The notes: generated by a model from the letters alone, not told the origin. Positions 9,983 through 19,706 are shown, counted from the first letter of the stretch. The stretch is DNA of 64,000 bases from Litorimonas sp964414555 (GCA_964414555.1 CAYPWW010000006.1:1-64000), one strand, 5' to 3'. Translations and numbers: made by a program.

Positions 9983-11413
9983 CTAAATTTTGGAAATGGC
10001 GTTCAGGACACCATGAGTGGAAATGGTGTCCGCAAAGTTGGTGATAAGGTCGTGTGGGAGGTTCGCCGGGAAAATGGCTTTTAAGGTCAGCATCTCATGC
10101 GCATAGGCTGTAGCTGAAAGATCGAGATCGGGTAGGCTCGACGCATTGGCCGATAGCCATCCGTCTGTTGGGGGCTGATCTGTTCTGCGGCGTTGGCGCG
10201 TCCATTCGACCCACGCTGCAACAACGAAACAGGCGCGCCGCGCACTTTCGCCATGATGTAAAATGACAGGTAGGATTCGCGCCGGGATTTTTTGCGAGCC
10301 ATCATGGCTGATTTGTTCCAGCTTATGCACGATATGCGGATTGTCGAAACGCGCCAATGTCGCCTCCCAATAGCCCGTTAGTGACAGGCCCTCTGGCGCG
10401 TTGATCGATGGAATGGTTTCCTGGCGAATTAACTGATCAGCGAATTTGCGCAGCACCGGATCGGCAACCGCTTCACCAACGGACGCATGGCCTGCCAAAA
10501 GCCCAAGATAGGTGAGTGTCGAATGGGCGCCGTTGAGGATACCTAATTTGGTATTCTCATATCCATGGACATCTGGCGTGATGATCGCACCCGCGCTGGC
10601 CCAGTCGGGACGATCTGCGGGGAGGGTGTCTTCGATGACCCATTGCGCAAAAGCTTCACGCTGGACGGCGGCTTCATCCCGAAGTCCGACAGCATTCTCG
10701 ACGGCTTCAAGGACACCGTCATCCGTGGCGGGCGTGATGCTATCGACCATGGTGTTGGGAAAGCGCATCGCCTCGCGGATATATTTGGACAGACCGTCCT
10801 GTCCCATTAGCGTGGCCAGATCGGCGCAGGCAACGCGCAGGCGGTCGCCATTGCTGGGCAGGTTATCGCAGGACATCACGGTGAGAGGGTTCAAGCCCCG
10901 TTGGCGGCGTCGCGCCGTGGCTTGGACGATATAACCTATGGCAGAGGTCGGCCTGTCGGGATTGGCTATGTCTGCTGCGATCATCGGATTGTCCGGATCG
11001 AGCTTTCCGGACCCATCCAAAGCGTAGCCTTTTTCCGTGATCGTCAATGTGATGAAGCTTGTGGTCACGACGCAAAGCGTCGCCAAGATTTCAACAGCGT
11101 CCTCGCCCGCAAACAGAACCTGTTTAATTGCGCCAATGATGCGAAAGGATGGAACCTGATCGCGGATGGCGAGCGTGTAGAGCCCGTCCTGTGGGCCAAG
11201 CGATGTTTTAGCACGCGCACTGTTGAGAGAGACCGCGCAAATCCCCCAATCACCCCCAGAGCGGGCAATGGCATCATCTGTAAAGACGGCTTGATGCGCA
11301 CGGGTGAACGCGCCGGGTCCGAAATGTACGATCCCAATTCCGAGCGCCTCACGGTCATAGGCTGGACCTGAAACCTTGGCTTGGTCGAGCGTATGGGCAG
11401 AAAGCCGGGTCAC
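9983..11413 (-). CDS. uxuB: Mannonate oxidoreductase (fructuronate reductase), mannitol dehydrogenase family
   Basis: This 476-residue protein of the long-chain mannitol dehydrogenase family has an N-terminal Rossmann segment GIGIVHFGPGAFTRAH and the family catalytic region around LGILNGAHSTLTYLG. It reduces D-fructuronate to D-mannonate with NADH. Its start overlaps the uxaC stop by 4 bp, and manD follows 20 bp after its stop, so the three genes form the glucuronate to mannonate to KDG route in order of transcription. A tagaturonate-specific UxaB is unlikely because ManD, not an altronate dehydratase, is its neighbour. Confidence 0.92.
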   Translation of the reverse strand: MTRLSAHTLDQAKVSGPAYDREALGIGIVHFGPGAFTRAHQAVFTDDAIARSGGDWGICAVSLNSARAKTSLGPQDGLYTLAIRDQVPSFRIIGAIKQVLFAGEDAVEILATLCVVTTSFITLTITEKGYALDGSGKLDPDNPMIAADIANPDRPTSAIGYIVQATARRRQRGLNPLTVMSCDNLPSNGDRLRVACADLATLMGQDGLSKYIREAMRFPNTMVDSITPATDDGVLEAVENAVGLRDEAAVQREAFAQWVIEDTLPADRPDWASAGAIITPDVHGYENTKLGILNGAHSTLTYLGLLAGHASVGEAVADPVLRKFADQLIRQETIPSINAPEGLSLTGYWEATLARFDNPHIVHKLEQISHDGSQKIPARILPVILHHGESARRACFVVAAWVEWTRQRRRTDQPPTDGWLSANASSLPDLDLSATAYAHEMLTLKAIFPANLPHDLITNFADTISTHGVLNAISKI

Positions 11414-12870
11414 GCGACGCGCGCTTTGGCGGATGCGTCGTTTAAAAGACCCTCTAACTTATAGGCTTGGCTTGCCAGCCCCGTCGTGAGGGCTTTGGCG
11501 ATGATAGAGGCGTCCTCGCGCGTGATGCGATGTTCCGCGACAAGCCCGGCGAGGAAGACAGCATCCATCCGCCGCGCCACATCGTGCCGCGCAGGAATGG
11601 AGAGAAAGGCGCGCGTATCGTCATTGAACCCCGCCGTATTATAAAACCCCGCCGTCTCTGTGACTTGATCGCGAAAGCGCATCATGCCGTTCGGACTATC
11701 ATGGAACCACCACGGCGGCCCGAGTGTGAGCGCGGGATAATGCCCGGCTAAGGTAGCCAGCTCTCGCGAATAAACGCTCTCGTCCAACGTAAAGAGGATG
11801 ATATTGAGGTCTGCGTGATTGCCATATTTTGCCAAAAGCGGCTGAAGGTTTTGCGTATATTCTGCCACCAGCGGAATATCTGCACCCTTGTCCGCTCCAA
11901 AGCTCGCATAAAGCTCTGGATTATGATTGCGACAAGACCCAGGATGGATTTGCATCGTCATCCCATCCTCTAGGCTCATGCCCGCCATTTCCGTGAGCAT
12001 TTGCGCGCGGAAAAGGTCCGTGTCTTCTGCGCTGGCTGTACCGTCGAGGCAGGCCGTTAGAAGCGCTTGGCAAGCCTGAGGCGAGAGGTCCGCCGTGCGG
12101 GCGCTGGGGTGGCCATGGTCTGTCGCCGTGGCGCGTCCAACCTCTCGGAAATAGCGACGGCGAATGCGCAATGCTTCTAAATAGCCAGCCCAATCAGATG
12201 TATCCTGTTGCGTGAGCGCGCCGAGCTTGGCGATGTTTTCAGCAAATTCAGGCTTATCCGCATCTATGACATCATCAGGGCGAAAGGTTGTGATGACGCG
12301 CGTCTCATACCCCGTCCCAACAAGGGCGCGGTGATGGGTCAGATCATCGAGCGCGCCTTCCGTTGTCGCGATCAAGGCAATGTTGAACCGATCTAACAAC
12401 GCGCGAGGCTTGAATGCGTCTGTCTTCAGGGCGGCGTCGACGATGTCATAGGCGGCATCTGCATTGTCGGGGGACAGGGGGTAGGGTGCGTTAAAAACCT
12501 CGCCTAAAACATGGTCCCACCAAATTCGTGACGGCGTACCAGCGAAGAGGTGAAAATGTGCCGCAAAGGTTTGCCAGACTTTGCGTGGGTCTCGCTCATA
12601 ATCGCGCCCATCCCGAGGCCGAACGCCCAAAGACTCCATCGACACGCCTTGGCTGTAGAGCATACGCAAAACGTAATGGTCTGGTATAATCAGCAATTCT
12701 GTCGGATTTGGAAAAGGCGCGTTTTCGGCAAACCAGCTGGGGTCTGTATGTCCATGCGGGCTGATGATCGGCATCTCTGCGATCTCAGCGTATAGATCAC
12801 GTGCCAGGTCGCGCACCGTGGGGTTTGCGGGAAATAAGCGGTCAGGATGAAGCGGTGAGGCGGATGACAT
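11410..12870 (-). CDS. uxaC: Glucuronate isomerase
   Basis: This 486-residue protein is of the UxaC family (usually about 470). The amidohydrolase-like metal motif SPHGHTDPSWF lies near the N-terminus, and the conserved PPWWFHDSPNGM and AGFNDDTRAFLSIPARHD blocks near the C-terminus. It isomerises D-glucuronate to D-fructuronate (and galacturonate to tagaturonate) in the cytoplasm. It is the first gene of the six-gene minus-strand operon down to 3371, divergent from the GntR regulator gene. The promoter region between them carries ATTGG half-sites. Confidence 0.93.
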   Translation of the reverse strand: MSSASPLHPDRLFPANPTVRDLARDLYAEIAEMPIISPHGHTDPSWFAENAPFPNPTELLIIPDHYVLRMLYSQGVSMESLGVRPRDGRDYERDPRKVWQTFAAHFHLFAGTPSRIWWDHVLGEVFNAPYPLSPDNADAAYDIVDAALKTDAFKPRALLDRFNIALIATTEGALDDLTHHRALVGTGYETRVITTFRPDDVIDADKPEFAENIAKLGALTQQDTSDWAGYLEALRIRRRYFREVGRATATDHGHPSARTADLSPQACQALLTACLDGTASAEDTDLFRAQMLTEMAGMSLEDGMTMQIHPGSCRNHNPELYASFGADKGADIPLVAEYTQNLQPLLAKYGNHADLNIILFTLDESVYSRELATLAGHYPALTLGPPWWFHDSPNGMMRFRDQVTETAGFYNTAGFNDDTRAFLSIPARHDVARRMDAVFLAGLVAEHRITREDASIIAKALTTGLASQAYKLEGLLNDASAKARVA

Positions 12871-12946
12871 ATCTGCGGAGTTACTCTCTTTATGCGGCCG
12901 AAAGTCAATTCCCGGCGTCCCCCAATGTTATGGCGCAGCGCTCTGA

Positions 12947-12993
12947 ATTGGACAAGCCAATACTCATGTAAGTTTCAAAATTGGTCATATTTG
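12947..12993. promoter_or_regulatory. Probable GntR (UxuR-like) operator between uxaC and gntR
   Basis: The 157-bp divergent region holds a palindrome ATTGG-acaag-CCAAT (12947-12961) and a second half-site ATTGGTCATATTT (12980-12992). The known ExuR/UxuR consensus in enterobacteria is built on TTGGT and ACCAA arms, so these are good candidates for the site of the adjacent FadR-subfamily GntR protein. The motif is seen; binding is inferred. Confidence 0.55.
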
Positions 12994-13027
12994 TTTCGCC
13001 GGAAAAGTTTATAAGCTATGCGCACTT

Positions 13028-13795
13028 ATGGGAACACAAAGACTCTATAAAAGCGTGGCTGACGACCTTTTGCGGTTTATTGCATCCGAAGGTTTTCAGC
13101 CGGGTGATCGACTGCCAGCAGAACGTGATCTTGCTGCGCGATACAACGTCAGTCGCCCAACGATCCGGGAGGCCGTAATCGCGCTTGAAATTGCGGGCCG
13201 CGTGTCTGTGCGCAAGGGCTCCGGTGTCTATGTCACTTTACCCACTCAGAAACAGGCCGGCGGCTCGCTTGATATGGATGTTGGACCGTTTGAGTTGACG
13301 GAAGCGCGCCTGTTAATTGAAGGCGAAGCTGCGGCCTTGGCCGCGACCCAAATCAATCCAGATGAGCTGGCGGAATTGGAAGCGATCATCCGTCGTATGA
13401 TTGCGGAAAATGAAGCATCGGTGTCTGCGTCAAATACGTCGGGTGAACATGCCGACAAAGATTTTCATATGCTGATTGCGCGGGCGACGCGAAATTCTGC
13501 GATTGCCGCTATTATTGAAGACCTCTGGAATCTGCGCGACAAATCTAAGCTGACACACACAATGTACGAGACCGTGCGCCAGACCGGCGTCCTGCCATCC
13601 ATTGATGAGCATTGGGCGATCTATAATGCTTTGGCGGCAGGCGATTCTTCGGCGGCGAGGTCGGCCATGCGGACGCATTTATCGCGTGTGATCGACACGA
13701 TGTTTCAGGCAACAGAGATTGAGGCGGTTGCCCTGGCGAAACAGAAAGTTTCTGCGGACCGGGCGCGCTATTCGCTTTTATTGGATAAAAGCTAA
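13028..13795 (+). CDS. FadR-subfamily GntR regulator of uronate catabolism
   Basis: This 255-residue protein has an N-terminal winged helix (about 5-75; PAERDLAARYNVSRPTIREA) and an all-helical FCD ligand domain (about 95-240). It resembles ExuR/UxuR/KdgR-like repressors that sense fructuronate, tagaturonate or KDG-type intermediates. It is divergent from uxaC and ends convergently with kduD (4-bp overlap). The regulon is probably the uxaC operon, the GH105/TRAP operon, the DUF4861-kduI pair and perhaps the second kduI, as all have ATTGGTC half-sites upstream. The effector is unknown. Confidence 0.88.
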   Translation: MGTQRLYKSVADDLLRFIASEGFQPGDRLPAERDLAARYNVSRPTIREAVIALEIAGRVSVRKGSGVYVTLPTQKQAGGSLDMDVGPFELTEARLLIEGEAAALAATQINPDELAELEAIIRRMIAENEASVSASNTSGEHADKDFHMLIARATRNSAIAAIIEDLWNLRDKSKLTHTMYETVRQTGVLPSIDEHWAIYNALAAGDSSAARSAMRTHLSRVIDTMFQATEIEAVALAKQKVSADRARYSLLLDKS

Positions 13796-14538
13796 CGCCC
13801 CATCCAGCCACCATCGACCGTCAACACATGTCCGTTGATATAGTCCGAGGCGGGCGAGCTTAGGAACACAGCCGTTCCTGCGATGTCTTCCGGGCGACCC
13901 CAGCGCCCCGCCGGAATGCGGGCCAAGATCGACTCATTCCGGACAGGATCCGCGCGAAGGGCTGCCGTATTATCCGTTGCGATATAGCCGGGTGCGATGG
14001 CGTTGACCTGCACATTTGATCCTGCCCACTCATTCGACAGCGCTTTTGTTAGCTGCGCCACACCACCCTTGGAGGCGGCATAGGCCGGCACGGTAATCCC
14101 GCCCTGAAAAGACAGAAGACTGGCGATATTCACGATCTTGCCCCCGCCGGAATCCAGCATGTGTCCGCCAACCGCACGACAGAAGCGGAAAACGCCGGAC
14201 AGGTTCGTCTCGATGACATGGTCCCAATCTTCATCGCCGTAATCGCGCGCAGGGGCACGGCGGATCGTGCCGGCATTATTGATCAGGATATCAATCCGTC
14301 CTGACCGTGCGATGGCGCTCTGCACGCATCCCGCGATGGAGGTCGGGTCGGATTGATCGCATCCCAACGCGTAAGCTTTTGCCCCGATCGCCGCGACGGT
14401 GTCTGCTGCGTTGGCTTCTCGGCTTGCGACACAGGCAACGGTTGCACCGCTGGCCGCGAGGCTCTCGGCAATGGCGCGGCCAATGCCACGGCTGGCGCCT
14501 GTGACGAGCGCGGTCTTTCCAGTGAAATCGATATTCAT
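13792..14538 (-). CDS. kduD: 2-dehydro-3-deoxy-D-gluconate 5-dehydrogenase (SDR)
   Basis: This 248-residue classical short-chain dehydrogenase has a TGASRGIG cofactor site, NNAG at the end of beta-4, and the catalytic YxxxK in AYAASKGG. The KduD-typical stretch GYIATDNTAALRADP is present. It reduces 3-deoxy-D-glycero-2,5-hexodiulosonate, the KduI product, to KDG. In alginate degraders the same fold can reduce DEH (DehR), so the true substrate could be either. It is the last gene of the GH105-TRAP operon (10 bp after the large permease). Confidence 0.9.
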   Translation of the reverse strand: MNIDFTGKTALVTGASRGIGRAIAESLAASGATVACVASREANAADTVAAIGAKAYALGCDQSDPTSIAGCVQSAIARSGRIDILINNAGTIRRAPARDYGDEDWDHVIETNLSGVFRFCRAVGGHMLDSGGGKIVNIASLLSFQGGITVPAYAASKGGVAQLTKALSNEWAGSNVQVNAIAPGYIATDNTAALRADPVRNESILARIPAGRWGRPEDIAGTAVFLSSPASDYINGHVLTVDGGWMGR

Positions 14539-14547
14539 TTTGGTGTC

Positions 14548-15843
14548 CTAGATAAGGCCCGTCAGGCGTGGCAGTCCTTCGCTAAGGACGGGGATATAGG
14601 TGACAAGCAAGAGCGCCACGATCAGCGCACTATAGAGCAAAAGCATGGGCCGGACGAGCTGTCGGATTGTCGTTTCGCCTACGGCACAGCCCACGAAAAG
14701 CACCGATCCCACCGGCGGGGTGCAAAGCCCGATGGAGAGGTTCAATACGAGCATGATTCCGAAATGTAGCGGCGTCATACCCAGCTCCATCGCGACGGGC
14801 AGGAATATCGGCGTGAAGATGAGGATGGCGGGCGTGATGTCCAAAAATGCGCCCACGATCAGCAGGATCAAGTTGATTAGCAGCAGGACGACAAAGGGAT
14901 TGTCCGAAATGCTGAGCATGCCGTCACTGATCGCCTGCGGAATATTCCCATAAGCCAGAACCCAGGCCATGCCAGTTGAGACACCAATCAACAGCAAGAC
15001 CATCGCGGTTGTCTCAATCGATTTTAGCAAAATAGATGGTAGGTCCGCGATCTTTATCTCGCGGTAAATCAGCGAGAGCACCAGCGCGTAAATAACGGCG
15101 ATGGCGGACGCTTCTGTTGCTGTGAAAATGCCCGCGATAATCCCGCCAACCACGATCAAGACCATGGCGATAGACGGGGCAGCATCTGCCAGCTTTCGCA
15201 TAGCTGCGCCAAAAGGAATACGTGCGGAACGGGGGTAGCCTTTCCGGTGCGAGTAGATCGACGCGACCAGCATCAGCAGCGCGCCCGCCATTAGGCCGGG
15301 TACATAGCCCGCCATAAATAGCGCTGCGATAGATACGGACCCAGCAGCGACAGCGTAGACGATCAACACATTGGACGGCGGGATTAGAAGCCCCAAGATC
15401 GAACCCGCAATCGTGACCGATGTCGAAAATTCCCGCTCATAGCCTTCGTCTTCCATCGTTGGGATCATAAACGTCCCGATGGCAGATGTTGCCGCGACGG
15501 CAGAGCCAGAGATTGATCCGAAGAGCATGCAGGAAATCGTATTCACGAGCGCCAGTCCGCCTGGTAAAGTTCCGACCAGCGACTTGGCCGCTTCGATCAG
15601 CCGTCGCGCGATTCCGCCGCGCCCCATAATATAGCCAGAAATCACAAAAAATGGGATCGCCAGCAGGGTGAAACTATCCAGCCCTGCGGCTAACCTCTGC
15701 GCCAAAGTCGTCATGGCTACGTCGGCAGGCAAGGTCAGGATCAGCGTCGAAAGTGTCGCTAGTGCAATCGACACCGCAATCGGCACACCCAACATGACGA
15801 GGATGAAAAAGACGCCCAGTAAAACAAGAACGGTGATCAGCAT
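14548..15843 (-). CDS. TRAP transporter large permease (DctM family)
   Basis: This 431-residue, very hydrophobic protein has about 12 membrane segments and the DctM-type signatures FVISGYIMGRGGIARRL and LCTPPVGSVLFVG. It is the ion-coupled permease of a TRAP system. Its start overlaps the small-permease stop by 1 bp. Together with the DctQ and DctP genes just upstream it probably takes up glucuronate, unsaturated uronates or short oligo-uronides released by the lyases and GH105. The substrate is inferred from neighbours. Confidence 0.92.
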   Translation of the reverse strand: MLITVLVLLGVFFILVMLGVPIAVSIALATLSTLILTLPADVAMTTLAQRLAAGLDSFTLLAIPFFVISGYIMGRGGIARRLIEAAKSLVGTLPGGLALVNTISCMLFGSISGSAVAATSAIGTFMIPTMEDEGYEREFSTSVTIAGSILGLLIPPSNVLIVYAVAAGSVSIAALFMAGYVPGLMAGALLMLVASIYSHRKGYPRSARIPFGAAMRKLADAAPSIAMVLIVVGGIIAGIFTATEASAIAVIYALVLSLIYREIKIADLPSILLKSIETTAMVLLLIGVSTGMAWVLAYGNIPQAISDGMLSISDNPFVVLLLINLILLIVGAFLDITPAILIFTPIFLPVAMELGMTPLHFGIMLVLNLSIGLCTPPVGSVLFVGCAVGETTIRQLVRPMLLLYSALIVALLLVTYIPVLSEGLPRLTGLI

Positions 15844-16424
15844 TAGAGGTCTCCGTCTTCATTGAGGTGCAACGTCTTGCGATAATCCGCATGTTTCGGG
15901 TCTTGGCGTAGATTTTCGGGATCATCATTGATCTCGCTGGGCAAGCGCAGGCGCCCATGGCGCAGCAGATCAAAGATATAATAGACGCCATAGAGAACCC
16001 ACAGCACACCACTGATCGGGATGATCGAATAAACATAAGACATCCGAACGCCGAGTGCGGCTGAGGTTTGATCTAATTCATGGACAAGCGCGACGAGTTT
16101 GCCGCCGCCAATAATCAGGATCAGCACGGCGAAGGCTAGACAGGCCATCAGAGAGATCATCTCCACCGCCACACGTTTCCCGCCCGTCAGCTCACCGACC
16201 AGAATATCAATGCCGACATGCATCCGATTGCGGAAGGTATAGACCGCGCCCAACAGCCCGAGCCAGATTAGCTGAAACCGTGCGATTTCCTCAGTCAGAG
16301 AGGATGGCGCGCGCAGAGCGTAACGCGACAGGACCTGCCAGGTGACCGTCAGCACCATCAAGACGGCCAGTGCGACGAGCGCCCAGCGCAAGCTGGCGTC
16401 GATGGCGCGAATGATGGATTTCAC
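15843..16424 (-). CDS. TRAP transporter small permease (DctQ family)
   Basis: This 193-residue protein has four predicted membrane helices and the DctQ signature (EEIARFQLIWLGLLGA). The C-terminal tail after residue about 160 is polar and longer than usual. It forms a complex with the large permease. It overlaps the binding-protein stop by 4 bp, so the three TRAP genes are translationally linked. Confidence 0.9.
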   Translation of the reverse strand: MKSIIRAIDASLRWALVALAVLMVLTVTWQVLSRYALRAPSSLTEEIARFQLIWLGLLGAVYTFRNRMHVGIDILVGELTGGKRVAVEMISLMACLAFAVLILIIGGGKLVALVHELDQTSAALGVRMSYVYSIIPISGVLWVLYGVYYIFDLLRHGRLRLPSEINDDPENLRQDPKHADYRKTLHLNEDGDL

Positions 16425-17416
16425 GAAACCGCTCCCAATGCATCTACACGGCGAATAATTGGACCAAGCTCTGTCGTCTCGAATGCCGTCTTGATTGAGG
16501 CGACGGCGGCTCTGAAGGGGGCTTTATCGGGGCGAATGATTTCCACGCCAGAAGCTGCGACGGCTTCTAGGGCTTTGGCTTCTGATTCCGCCCAAAGCTT
16601 GCGTTGTTCGATGACCGATGCCGACATGGCCGTTTGGACCCAACCCCGCTGCTGATCTGATAAGGCGTTATAGACAGGGCGGCTCATAATCATGAGATCT
16701 GGCACAGAGGTGTGTTCGTCCAATGTGTAATATTTCGCCGTCTCGTAATGGCGTGACAGGTAATAAGACGGCGGATTATTCTCAGCGCCATCAACCACAC
16801 CCTGTTGCAAGGCGGTATAGAGCTCACCGAAACTGATCGGGGTGGCGGAACCGCCCATGGCTTCCACCATTTCGATCGAAGTGCGCGAAGGTAATACGCG
16901 GACCTTTAGACCTTTCAGATCTGCGGGCGTGCGTACGGGCGCTTTCGTCATGTAAAAACTGCGCGAACCAGCGTCGTAATAGCCTAGCCCTTGCAGGCGC
17001 TGGCCTTGCAGACTGTCGAGAAGTTCCGTCCCAACGTTGCTGTTGAGGACCCGCCATAAATGGTCCGAGTCATTGAATAGATAGGGGATGGAAAACAGCT
17101 TCATGGACGGGCTGAACCCTTCCATCGAAATTGTGCTGACCTTGGTCATGGCGACGGCGCCAATTTGTAACAATTCGACAAGCTGGCGCTCGCTGCCCAG
17201 CTGACCATTGGGATAAATATCTAACCCGAGCTGTCCAGATGACAGTTCGCGTAGTTTCTCGCCCATGAAAACCATCGCCTTATGGACAGGGTGATCTGCG
17301 TTCAGCGTATGGCCCAGTTTCAGCGAAACTGGCCCGTCACCGCCAATACGTTGGCATCCGGGCAGGGCAGCGAGAGCGCCTAGTCCTGCGAGTGTTGACC
17401 TCCGGCTTAAGCTCAT
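16421..17416 (-). CDS. TRAP transporter substrate-binding protein (DctP family)
   Basis: This 331-residue protein has an N-terminal Ser-Arg-Arg-Ser-Thr and Leu-rich export signal (SLSRRSTLAGLGALAALPGC). It looks like a lipoprotein or Tat-type signal rather than a plain Sec one. The DctP core follows: KLGHTLNADHPVHKAM, the FSIPYLF segment and the substrate-clamping Arg region KGLKVRVLPS. It resembles sialic acid/uronate-type DctP proteins. It overlaps the GH105 stop by 4 bp, so the imported product is likely what GH105 makes. Confidence 0.9.
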   Translation of the reverse strand: MSLSRRSTLAGLGALAALPGCQRIGGDGPVSLKLGHTLNADHPVHKAMVFMGEKLRELSSGQLGLDIYPNGQLGSERQLVELLQIGAVAMTKVSTISMEGFSPSMKLFSIPYLFNDSDHLWRVLNSNVGTELLDSLQGQRLQGLGYYDAGSRSFYMTKAPVRTPADLKGLKVRVLPSRTSIEMVEAMGGSATPISFGELYTALQQGVVDGAENNPPSYYLSRHYETAKYYTLDEHTSVPDLMIMSRPVYNALSDQQRGWVQTAMSASVIEQRKLWAESEAKALEAVAASGVEIIRPDKAPFRAAVASIKTAFETTELGPIIRRVDALGAVS

Positions 17417-18633
17417 GGGAGTTTGCCGGCTTCGGCCAGTTTGAGCATTTCCGCGCCTGCGATCAGCACGGCCCCTGCGCCATAAAATTGCGTTTCATCT
17501 GGGGAGACTTTGTCCGGCGCATAGCCAACTTGTTGGACATATCCGATCATGCCGGATGGGCGCACAGCGTCTTCCACAGCGTCCCAGCCTTTTAGTGTGA
17601 CGGGCATATATGTGTCCGCGTCCAAGCGTCCTGTGCGGATACCCCAAGCGAGTCCTGCGACGAAAAACGCTGTGCCGGAGCTTTCTGGGACGGGATAGAG
17701 TTCGCCAGCTTTCAGAGAGACGGGCCAAAAGCCATTGTCATTCTGTGTGTCGATCAAGGCCGCGGCCATGTCGGTAAAAAGCGCCTCATAGCGTGGGCGT
17801 GACGGGTGGTCGGTGGGCAGGTCGTCCAAAACATCCGCCAGTCCGGAAAACACCCAACCATTCCCGCGCGACCAATAGGTCTTCTCGCCATTCTCTTCTC
17901 GAGTCTCAAAGAAACGTGAATCTCTGAGGAAGAGCTGATCCGTTTCGTCAAAGAGATATTCTGTCGTGGCCCAGTATTCCTTGTCCGAAAATTCCAAGTA
18001 TTTCGGGTCGCCCGTCACAGCGCTGAGTTTTGTCAGCACGGGCGGCGACATGAACAGCGCATCGGCCCAGCACCAGCGTTTCAGGCAGGCTTTGTAATAG
18101 CCCTCCTCCGTGCCCTTTGGTTCGAAAAGAAGAGAGACAGTGGAGGGATTGGCGATAATGCGATCATAGACCTCCCGCGCGGGCGCCAGCATTTTCGGGT
18201 CTTCATAGCGGTCATAGAGCGTCAGATAATACTGCCCAACGACATGATCGTCCGCGTGATAATCGCGCGGCCCAAAAGCGTAATTGACGGACTCGGCTTT
18301 GGCCTTCAGAAAGTCGAAATATGCCGCATTATCCGTGGCCTCTGCCCAATCGGCGAGACCTTTATAGAAGGCGCCTTTGATCCAGCCGGTTTCCTCATCG
18401 CGTGTGCGTTGCTGGAACGTCGGTACCCAGGGGTCAAAGCTGTCGAAATATTCGATTTGCCAATCTGCGACGCCATCCGTTATCGCGCGAATTTCTGCGC
18501 TTGAATAGGCTCCCTTGTTTGGCTGTGAGGCAGTCGCGTTTTTAGTATCAGACGACGGTGCTGAACATCCCGCGAGAGATAGGCCGAGCGCTGCGAAGAC
18601 AGCGACACTCAAAATCTGACATGGTTTAGGCAT
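17413..18633 (-). CDS. GH105 unsaturated uronyl hydrolase, lipoprotein
   Basis: This 406-residue protein has a lipobox (LSLAGC, Cys23) and an alpha6/alpha6 barrel. The GH88/GH105 signatures are present: YHADDHVVGQYYLTLY (125-140), the catalytic Asp191 in CWADALFMSPP, and RGNGWVFSGLADVL. It hydrolyses the unsaturated uronic acid at the end of lyase products, giving 5-dehydro-4-deoxy-uronate for KduI. It is the first gene of the operon with the TRAP system and KduD, and divergent from DUF4861-kduI. Its placement in the periplasm means monosaccharides, not oligomers, would be imported. Confidence 0.9.
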   Translation of the reverse strand: MPKPCQILSVAVFAALGLSLAGCSAPSSDTKNATASQPNKGAYSSAEIRAITDGVADWQIEYFDSFDPWVPTFQQRTRDEETGWIKGAFYKGLADWAEATDNAAYFDFLKAKAESVNYAFGPRDYHADDHVVGQYYLTLYDRYEDPKMLAPAREVYDRIIANPSTVSLLFEPKGTEEGYYKACLKRWCWADALFMSPPVLTKLSAVTGDPKYLEFSDKEYWATTEYLFDETDQLFLRDSRFFETREENGEKTYWSRGNGWVFSGLADVLDDLPTDHPSRPRYEALFTDMAAALIDTQNDNGFWPVSLKAGELYPVPESSGTAFFVAGLAWGIRTGRLDADTYMPVTLKGWDAVEDAVRPSGMIGYVQQVGYAPDKVSPDETQFYGAGAVLIAGAEMLKLAEAGKLP

Positions 18634-18685
18634 GATGCTGTTTCCCTGACTGGCCTTGGCGGCTTCTGCTCGCGCATTTGCGTCG

Positions 18686-18727
18686 AATTGGTCAAATACG
18701 TCGCAGACTATACCAGATTGGTCAAAC
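18686..18727. promoter_or_regulatory. Direct repeat ATTGGTCAAA at the GH105/DUF4861 divergent promoter
   Basis: Two identical 10-mers ATTGGTCAAA (18687-18696 and 18717-18726) lie exactly 30 bp apart, about three helical turns, in the 136-bp region between two divergent genes. The second overlaps a small palindrome ACCA-gat-TGGT. The half-site matches those upstream of the GntR gene and the second kduI. Binding by the GntR protein is inferred. Confidence 0.55.
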
Positions 18728-18769
18728 AGATTTGTTGTCGTTGCGCGTTTTTTGACCTAATGTCAGCGA

Positions 18770-19705
18770 ATGAAACACACATATCACATTCTCAAAACCT
18801 GTCTTTCGACAGGGGTTCTCTTGGTTGGGCTATCCGCCTGTACAGGCGCATCTGACGCGTCATCGAAGTCGTCAGCCCAAGATCGGGCGGCCGTTGATAT
18901 TGGGGATTTACGAGACGGTGGGCGTTCCGTGCAACGTTTGCAGACCCCTGAAGGCTTTCAGCAGGGTGATAAGCTCGTCGCCTATGAAGGGCCGGGTTGG
19001 GAAAGCGACCGTGTCGGCTACCGCCTCTATCTGGATGGCCGGAATGCCATTGATATTTTCGGCAAACGCGCGCCAGAGCTTGTTTTGTCATCTGTCGGAC
19101 GAGGCGATGATTATCACGCGATGGCCGACTGGGGGATGGACATCCTGAAAGTCGGAAATTCCCTCGGCGCGGGTGGGTTTGGCGTGTTGCGCGAGGGTGC
19201 GGCCACGCAGATCGGAGACGCGGAGAGCTATATCGCTGAAGTCGTGGAAGACACGAATGACATGGCGCACCTGCGCGTGACCCATATGAAATCTGAGGCT
19301 TGCGGCGGAGATGTTGTGGCGGATTACGTCATCAAGGGCGGCTCACGACTGACGGATGTGCGAATTAGCGGTGATTGCGACCTGCCTTATGTGGCGGGGA
19401 TTGTGATTCATCCTGAAACGGAGTCGTTTCAGGCGCCGGGCGGTGACTGGTCGGTCATTGGCCAAGTCGGACAGCAAACACTATCTGACGATAATCTCGG
19501 CATGGCCATTTTCTACCGGACAGCGGATGTTGAACGGGTCGGCAAGGACTCCGATGATTACTATATTGTCTTCAAATCTGGGGTAGAACCGAATTATATT
19601 TTAGGGGCAGCATGGCAGCAAGAAGCCGTGGATGACAGTTCCAAAGACGCCTTCGCTTTATGGGCTGCAAAAACTATTCGCGCGCTTAACGAGAAAGAAA
19701 ATTGA
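18770..19705 (+). CDS. DUF4861 family lipoprotein
   Basis: This 311-residue protein has a lipobox (LVGLSAC). The body (about 55-305) looks like the DUF4861 beta-sandwich found beside GH88/GH105 and pectin- or ulvan-degrading genes; conserved blocks include YEGPGWESDRVGYRLYLDGR and DDYHAMADWGMDILKVG. No catalytic activity is established for the family as far as I know. Its stop TGA is 1 bp before the kduI ATG, so the two are certainly co-transcribed. A role in binding or cleaving unsaturated uronides at the cell surface is inference. Confidence 0.8.
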   Translation: MKHTYHILKTCLSTGVLLVGLSACTGASDASSKSSAQDRAAVDIGDLRDGGRSVQRLQTPEGFQQGDKLVAYEGPGWESDRVGYRLYLDGRNAIDIFGKRAPELVLSSVGRGDDYHAMADWGMDILKVGNSLGAGGFGVLREGAATQIGDAESYIAEVVEDTNDMAHLRVTHMKSEACGGDVVADYVIKGGSRLTDVRISGDCDLPYVAGIVIHPETESFQAPGGDWSVIGQVGQQTLSDDNLGMAIFYRTADVERVGKDSDDYYIVFKSGVEPNYILGAAWQQEAVDDSSKDAFALWAAKTIRALNEKEN

Positions 19706-19706
19706 G

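Noticed and set aside
19632..19706. Earlier start for the first kduI
   Set aside because: It would overlap DUF4861 by 74 bp, while ATG 19707 directly follows the stop and suits the enzyme length.
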